Source: Oscillospiraceae bacterium (lineage in GTDB: Bacteria; Bacillota; Clostridia; Oscillospirales; UBA929). Taken from it: 9,863 nucleotides of DNA. Below are positions 5,733 through 9,863 of the stretch, in pieces. Position 1 is the first letter of the stretch, and each line of letters opens with the position of its first letter. The stretch is taken from the NCBI GenBank assembly GCA_009777435.1, contig WRLW01000040.1:1-9863 (forward strand), read 5' to 3'. The position numbers and the translations under genes are program-made. The notes under the pieces are model-generated. The model did not search any database, was not told the DNA's origin, and was given only the letters and a program-made list of their open reading frames with translations.

Positions 5733-7493
5733 GGTTTGGGAAGGATTGTCAAGGTCTCCGGGCCGCTGGTCATTGCCGAGGGGCTGGCCGACGCCAATAT
5801 GTTCGATGTGGTGCGCGTTGGCGAGCAGCGCCTTATCGGCGAGATCATCGAGATGCGCGGCGACAGGGCTTCCGTTCAGGTGTATGAGGAAACGTCCGGG
5901 CTTGGGCCGGGCGCGGCCGTCGAGTCAACGGGCGCGCCGCTGTCGGTCATGCTCGGCCCCGGCCTGATAGAGACCATCTACGACGGCATCCAGCGCCCGC
6001 TCGAGGCCATAAAGGCCGTGTGCGGCGAAACCATCGGGCGCGGCGTCGAGGTCGCGCCGATCGACCTTGAGAAGAAATGGGAATTCAAGGCCACCGCGGC
6101 CGGCGGCGACGCCGTAAAGGCCGGCGACATCTTGGGCACCGTGCGGGAGACCGTTTCGTTCCTGCACAAGATAATGGTGCCGCACGGCGTCGAGGGCAAG
6201 ATAAAGAGCATACACAGCGGCAGCTATAACGTGACCGAGCCTGTGGCCGTCATAGAGACGGCCGGCGGCGACGTCGGCGTTACCATGCACCAGAAATGGC
6301 CGGTGCGCGTCGGGCGCCCGTATTTGCGCAAGATCCCGCCCAACGTGCCCATGCTGACCGGGCAGCGCAACATCGACACCATGTTCCCCATCGCGAAGGG
6401 CGGCACGGCGGCCATACCCGGCCCGTTCGGTTCGGGCAAGACCGTAACCCAGCACCAGTTGGCCAAGTGGTCTGACGTCGATATAGTGGTCTACATCGGC
6501 TGCGGCGAGCGCGGCAACGAGATGACCGACGTTCTGCGCGAGTTCCCGGAGCTGAAAGACCCGCGCTCGGGCGAGCCGCTGATGAAGCGCACGGTGCTTA
6601 TCGCCAACACCTCCGATATGCCGGTCGCCGCGCGCGAGGCGTCGATATACACGGGCATAACCATAGCCGAGTATTTCCGCGACATGGGCTGCGACGTCGC
6701 CGTCATAGCCGACTCCACCTCGCGCTGGGCCGAGGCTCTGCGCGAGATGTCGGGCCGCCTTGAGGAGATGCCGGGCGAGGAGGGCTACCCCGCGTATCTG
6801 GCGTCGCGCATGGCGCAGTTCTACGAGCGCGCCGGCCGCGTCTACACGCTCTGCTCCGACGGGGAGCGCATTGGCTCGCTGACGGCCGTCGGCGCGGTGT
6901 CGCCGCCGGGCGGCGACCTGTCCGAGCCGGTCTCACAGGCCACCATGCGCATAGTAAAGGTGTTCTGGGCGCTCGATTCGTCGTTAGCCTACCGCCGGCA
7001 CTTCCCCGCCATAAACTGGCTGAACTCATATTCGCTGTATTTAGACAGGCTGTCCGGCTGGCTCAATGAAAACGTGGACAAGCGCTATAGCGCCAACCGC
7101 TCCGAGGCCATGAACCTCTTGCAGACCGAGGCCGAGTTAGACGAGATAGTGCGCCTTGTGGGCATGGACTCGCTCTCGCCGGGCGACCGCCTTATCATGG
7201 AGACGGCGCGCATGATACGCGAGGACTTCCTCCAGCAGGATTCGTTTGGCGATGTGGACGCTTATTCGTCGAGCGACCGCCAGTTCAAGCTTATGGCGAT
7301 GATCCTGTTATACCACGAGTTAGCCGGCGCCGCGCTGCAAAAGGGGCGCGCGCTCAACGACGTGCTGAACGTGGGAGCCAGAGAGCGCATAGCGCGCGCC
7401 AAGAGCGTGCCCGCGGACAAATACCAAGCCGAGTACGCCGACATCGAGCGCGAGATGCGCGCGCAGTTTGCTGAAATCGAGGAGGCCACATGA
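5727..7493 (+). CDS. ntpA: V-type ATPase catalytic subunit A (NtpA)
   Basis: A 588-residue catalytic A subunit, the ATP-hydrolysing or ATP-synthesising part of the A3B3 head; E. hirae NtpA is about the same length. Domains in order: the N-terminal beta-barrel starting GRIVKVSGPLVIAEG; the A-specific bulge insertion around residues 115-190 (GDILGTV...VPHGVEGKI); the nucleotide domain with P-loop GPFGSGKT (232-239, Lys238); GERGNEM with catalytic Glu261; and DSTSRWAEALREMSGRLEEM carrying the Walker B strand end. The helical C-terminal domain follows. All expected catalytic residues are present. The start is taken as GTG 5727; TTG 5736 is possible (see the entry for 5718-5732). It overlaps ntpB by 4 nt (ATGA at 7490-7493), consistent with matched A and B synthesis. 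Confidence 0.98.
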   Translation: MIGLGRIVKVSGPLVIAEGLADANMFDVVRVGEQRLIGEIIEMRGDRASVQVYEETSGLGPGAAVESTGAPLSVMLGPGLIETIYDGIQRPLEAIKAVCGETIGRGVEVAPIDLEKKWEFKATAAGGDAVKAGDILGTVRETVSFLHKIMVPHGVEGKIKSIHSGSYNVTEPVAVIETAGGDVGVTMHQKWPVRVGRPYLRKIPPNVPMLTGQRNIDTMFPIAKGGTAAIPGPFGSGKTVTQHQLAKWSDVDIVVYIGCGERGNEMTDVLREFPELKDPRSGEPLMKRTVLIANTSDMPVAAREASIYTGITIAEYFRDMGCDVAVIADSTSRWAEALREMSGRLEEMPGEEGYPAYLASRMAQFYERAGRVYTLCSDGERIGSLTAVGAVSPPGGDLSEPVSQATMRIVKVFWALDSSLAYRRHFPAINWLNSYSLYLDRLSGWLNENVDKRYSANRSEAMNLLQTEAELDEIVRLVGMDSLSPGDRLIMETARMIREDFLQQDSFGDVDAYSSSDRQFKLMAMILLYHELAGAALQKGRALNDVLNVGARERIARAKSVPADKYQAEYADIEREMRAQFAEIEEAT

Positions 7494-8863
7494 TTAAAGA
7501 ATATAAGACCATTCAAGAGGTCGCCGGGCCTCTGATGTTAGTGAGACGCGTAGAGGGCGTCACATTCAACGAGATCGGCGAGATACAGCTCCAAAACGGC
7601 TCTGTGCGCCGGTGCAGGGTCTTGGAGATCAACGGCTCGGACGCGCTGGTGCAGCTATTCGAGTCGTCGGCGGGCATCAACCTCGCCGAGTCCAAGGTGA
7701 GGTTCCTCGGCCGCAGCCTTGAGCTGCCGGTGTCGGGCGACATGCTCGGCCGCGTGTTCGACGGGCTCGGGCACCCCGCCGACGGCGGCCCCGACATACT
7801 GGCCGAGAAGAAAATGGACATCAACGGCCTGCCCATGAACCCCGCCGCGCGCGACTACCCCAACGAATTCATACAAACGGGCGTGTCCAGCGTAGACGGG
7901 CTGAACACGCTGGTGCGCGGCCAGAAGCTGCCCATATTCTCAGGCTCGGGCCTGCCGCACGCCGACCTTGCCGCGCAGATAGCGCGCCAGTCGCGCGTGC
8001 TGGGCGGCGAGTCGAACTTCGCGGTGGTTTTCGCCGCCATCGGGATAACCTTCGAGGAGGCCGAATTCTTCACCTCCGACTTCAGGCGCACGGGCGCCAT
8101 CGACCGCACGGTTATGTTCATCAACCTCGCGTCCGACCCGGCCATAGAGCGCATAGCCACGCCGCGCATGGCGCTGACGGCCGCCGAGTATCTGGCCTTT
8201 GAGAAGGATATGCACGTCTTGGTCATACTCACCGATATCACCAACTACGCCGAGGCGCTGCGCGAGGTTTCGGCCGCGCGCAAGGAGGTGCCCGGCCGCC
8301 GGGGCTATCCGGGCTACCTCTACACCGACCTCGCGACCATGTATGAGCGCGCGGGCCGTCGTATAGGCAAGGAAGGCTCCATAACCATGATACCCATACT
8401 GTCCATGCCGGAGGACGACAAGACGCACCCCATACCCGACCTGACGGGCTATATCACCGAGGGGCAGATCATACTGTCGCGCGAGCTGTACCGCAAGAAT
8501 TTACAGCCGCCGGTGGACGTGCTGCCCTCGCTGTCGCGCCTTAAAGACAAGGGCATAGGCAAGGGCAAGACCCGCGAGGATCACGCCAACACCATGAACC
8601 AGCTGTTCGCGGCATACGCGCGCGGCAAGGAGGCCAAGGAGCTGATGACCATCCTTGGCGAGGCGGCGCTGACCGAAGTGGATAAGCTCTACGCCAAGTT
8701 CGCCGACGCCTTCGAGCGGCGCTATGTCAATCAGGGCTACAACGAAAACCGCACAATTGAGGATACCCTAAACCTCGGCTGGGAGCTGCTGACCATCCTG
8801 CCCAAGGGCGAGCTAAAGCGCATAAAGCCCGAATTCATCGAGAAATACTGGCCGAAGGGGTAA
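7490..8863 (+). CDS. ntpB: V-type ATPase regulatory subunit B (NtpB)
   Basis: A 457-residue B subunit, which alternates with A in the head. It has the N-terminal barrel (YKTIQEVAGPLMLV), the central domain with the degenerate P-loop SGSGLPH (151-157, no GKT/S, so no ATP hydrolysis by itself), and ITFEEAEFF and LTDITNYAEALRE motifs. PSLSRL follows, with Arg350, the arginine finger that completes the A-subunit active site; the number equals the E. hirae B-R350 position. The start ATG overlaps the end of ntpA, with GAGGAGG (7479-7485) inside the ntpA end. The stop lies 5 nt before the small gene at 8869. Nothing in it looks damaged. Confidence 0.98.
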   Translation: MIKEYKTIQEVAGPLMLVRRVEGVTFNEIGEIQLQNGSVRRCRVLEINGSDALVQLFESSAGINLAESKVRFLGRSLELPVSGDMLGRVFDGLGHPADGGPDILAEKKMDINGLPMNPAARDYPNEFIQTGVSSVDGLNTLVRGQKLPIFSGSGLPHADLAAQIARQSRVLGGESNFAVVFAAIGITFEEAEFFTSDFRRTGAIDRTVMFINLASDPAIERIATPRMALTAAEYLAFEKDMHVLVILTDITNYAEALREVSAARKEVPGRRGYPGYLYTDLATMYERAGRRIGKEGSITMIPILSMPEDDKTHPIPDLTGYITEGQIILSRELYRKNLQPPVDVLPSLSRLKDKGIGKGKTREDHANTMNQLFAAYARGKEAKELMTILGEAALTEVDKLYAKFADAFERRYVNQGYNENRTIEDTLNLGWELLTILPKGELKRIKPEFIEKYWPKG

Positions 8864-8868
8864 TAAGT

Positions 8869-9060
8869 ATGCCGGACTACAAAACGATGTACTACCACTT
8901 GGCCGGACGCATAGCGGGCGCCGTTGAAGTGCTGGAGACCACGACGGCCGCGCTTCATGGATTGAGGGAAAATCTCATAAAGGCGCAGTTAGCCACGGAG
9001 GAGATGTTTATAAACTCCGGCGGCGGCGGCGACGAGGAGGGTGAGCGCTCCGATGGCTAA
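8869..9060 (+). CDS. Unrecognised 63-residue protein within the V-ATPase operon
   Basis: I do not recognise this protein, but several signs say it is real. It starts 5 nt after ntpB with AAGGGG (about 8855-8860) 8 nt before the ATG. Its codon use matches the neighbours, and its last 8 nt overlap the ntpD start. Residues 4 to about 48 read as one or two amphipathic helices (YKTMYYHLAGRIAGAVEVLE, then ALHGLRENLIKAQLATEEMF). A flexible acidic tail NSGGGGDEEGERSDG follows. There is no membrane segment, signal peptide or cysteine. It resembles, from general memory only, short Y-x-x-L...A-Q-x-x-x-E-E helical proteins of unknown function in Clostridia. It does not match any standard V-ATPase subunit. 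A role in assembling or regulating the shaft is a guess based on position between B and D. The other possibility is a passenger gene. Confidence 0.75.
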   Translation: MPDYKTMYYHLAGRIAGAVEVLETTTAALHGLRENLIKAQLATEEMFINSGGGGDEEGERSDG

Positions 9061-9703
9061 ATTAAACGTCAATCCCACGCGCATGGAGCTTACGCGGCTC
9101 AAGACGCGGCTGCGCACCGCGCGGCGCGGCCATAAGCTGCTGCGCGACAAGCGCGACGAGCTGATGAAGCAGTTCCTTGAGATGATGCGCCGCAACCGTG
9201 ACCTCAGGCGCGCCGTCGAGGAGGCGCTTGAGCGCGTGCATAAGAGCTTCACGGTGGCGTCGGCGCTGATGTCGCCCGAGCTGATGGAGCAGTCGCTGAT
9301 GTATCCAAAGCAGAGCGTGTCGCTTGAGCTGGGCTACAAAAACATAATGAGCGTCAATGTGCCGCGGTATACCTTCACCACCAAAAACGACAACAAGGGC
9401 GACATATACCCATATGGCTTTATGCAGACCTCCGGCGAGCTTGACGACGCGCTGACCGCGCTGGCCGGGGTGTTCACGGACATGCTAAAGTTAGCCGAGC
9501 TGGAGAAATCCGTGCAGCTGATGGCGCAGGAGATCGAAAAGACGCGCCGCCGCGTCAACGCGCTGGAATACGTCACCATACCGCGCCTTGAGGAGACCAT
9601 ACGCTATATAACCATGCGCTTGGACGAAAACGAGCGCGGTAATCTGACGCGCCTGATGAAGGTCAAGGATCTGATGCTCGAGGCCGCGCGCGCGGACTCG
9701 TAA
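9053..9703 (+). CDS. ntpD: V-type ATPase central-shaft subunit D (NtpD)
   Basis: A 216-residue subunit D, which forms the long antiparallel coiled coil turning inside A3B3. The N-terminal helix (NVNPTRMELTRLKTRLRTA, then RGHKLLRDKRDELM) and the C-terminal helix (RRVNALEYVTIPRLEETI, then LDENERGNLTRLMKVKD) are near-canonical. The middle, around residues 95-135, is the less conserved globular part that contacts subunit F. I chose ATG 9053 because MAKLNVNPTR is the usual start and AGGAGG (9035-9040) lies 12 nt upstream. The in-frame GTG at 9041 touches that ribosome site and is unlikely. It is the last gene of the operon, and a hairpin terminator follows 16 nt after the stop. No ntpJ-like potassium transporter gene follows, unlike E. 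hirae. Confidence 0.97.
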   Translation: MAKLNVNPTRMELTRLKTRLRTARRGHKLLRDKRDELMKQFLEMMRRNRDLRRAVEEALERVHKSFTVASALMSPELMEQSLMYPKQSVSLELGYKNIMSVNVPRYTFTTKNDNKGDIYPYGFMQTSGELDDALTALAGVFTDMLKLAELEKSVQLMAQEIEKTRRRVNALEYVTIPRLEETIRYITMRLDENERGNLTRLMKVKDLMLEAARADS

Positions 9704-9719
9704 ACGAATTAAACGAAAC

Positions 9720-9746
9720 AAAGGGCGGGCGGTATGCCCGCCCTTT
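9720..9746 (+). terminator. Hairpin terminator of the V-ATPase operon
   Basis: AAAGGGCGGGC (9720-9730) pairs perfectly over 11 bp with GCCCGCCCTTT (9736-9746) around a GGTAT loop, 16 nt after the ntpD stop. The stem is very GC-rich with an A-rich 5' side, but the T run is only three bases before GCGC. It is therefore a weak match to a classical intrinsic terminator. Position and strength still make it the likely operon end. No gene is visible from 9704 to the window end. Confidence 0.75.
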
Positions 9747-9764
9747 GCGCGGGAACAACCGCGC
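9747..9764. other. Second hairpin directly after the terminator
   Basis: GCGCGG (9747-9752) and CCGCGC (9759-9764) form a 6-bp stem around GAACAA, abutting the terminator stem. It has no T tail. It may protect the transcript end or help a weak terminator, or be incidental in such GC-rich DNA. Confidence 0.4.
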
Positions 9765-9789
9765 GGGGGCGTTGTGGAAAAATAAACCA

Positions 9790-9863
9790 CGGACGGCCAA
9801 TGGCCGCCCCTACGGAGAAACGCCGTGCCGGTGTGGTGTTGTAGGGGCGACCGCCCCCGGTCG
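9790..9863. repeat. Paired palindromic intergenic repeat element, copy 2 (cut by window end)
   Basis: It has the same plan as the element at 790-862. The left arm (9790-9813) is preceded by the same CCA and ends in GCCCCTAC; a 27-nt unrelated spacer follows; the right arm begins GTAGGGGC at 9841 and runs off the window. The left arm is identical, as reverse complement, to the right arm of copy 1 (24 of 24). The right arm has a third core version, CGACC-GCCCCC-GGTCG (9848-9863), again self-complementary. The two spacers (814-838 and 9814-9840) show no evident similarity, so the conserved part is the arms. The two copies bracket the V-ATPase operon. Confidence 0.75.

Overview
The window is GC-rich bacterial chromosomal DNA. 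It carries one complete, tightly packed V/A-type (rotary, vacuolar-like) ATPase operon on the + strand. The gene order resembles the Enterococcus hirae ntp operon and the V-ATPase operons of Clostridia. GC-rich codons with frequent ATA (Ile), Shine-Dalgarno sites before most genes, and this operon type suggest a high-GC member of the Clostridia (Bacillota), probably gut-associated. That placement is inference; no marker gene in the window fixes the taxon.

Layout. Positions 1-639 (minus strand) hold the start of an Orn/Lys/Arg decarboxylase-family PLP enzyme, cut by the window edge, and upstream of it in the same transcript a YjbQ/UPF0047 gene. A clear sigma-A-type promoter for this pair lies at 678-706. 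Positions 640-986 form a divergent intergenic region with that promoter, two short inverted repeats, a roughly 73-bp paired palindromic repeat element, and the + strand promoter of the ATPase operon (912-940). Positions 987-9703 hold ten + strand genes: peripheral-stalk subunit G/H, a (ntpI), c/K (ntpK), E (ntpE), d/C (ntpC), F (E. hirae NtpG), A (ntpA), B (ntpB), an unrecognised 63-residue protein, and D (ntpD). Spacings run from -11 to +22 nt, so this is one translationally coupled transcript. A hairpin terminator (9720-9746) follows ntpD, then a second copy of the repeat element, cut by the window end.

How it works together. A and B form the A3B3 catalytic head: A has an intact P-loop and catalytic Glu, and B carries the arginine finger. 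D and F form the central shaft and d/C couples it to the rotor ring. E and G/H form the peripheral stalks. Subunit a and the K ring form the membrane ion path. The K subunit keeps the Na+-ligand pattern of E. hirae NtpK (I61, T64, Q65, Q116, E145), so this is probably a Na+-coupled enzyme. The least expected items are the small unknown gene between ntpB and ntpD, and the repeat elements at both ends of the operon, whose arm cores differ in sequence but each stay self-complementary.
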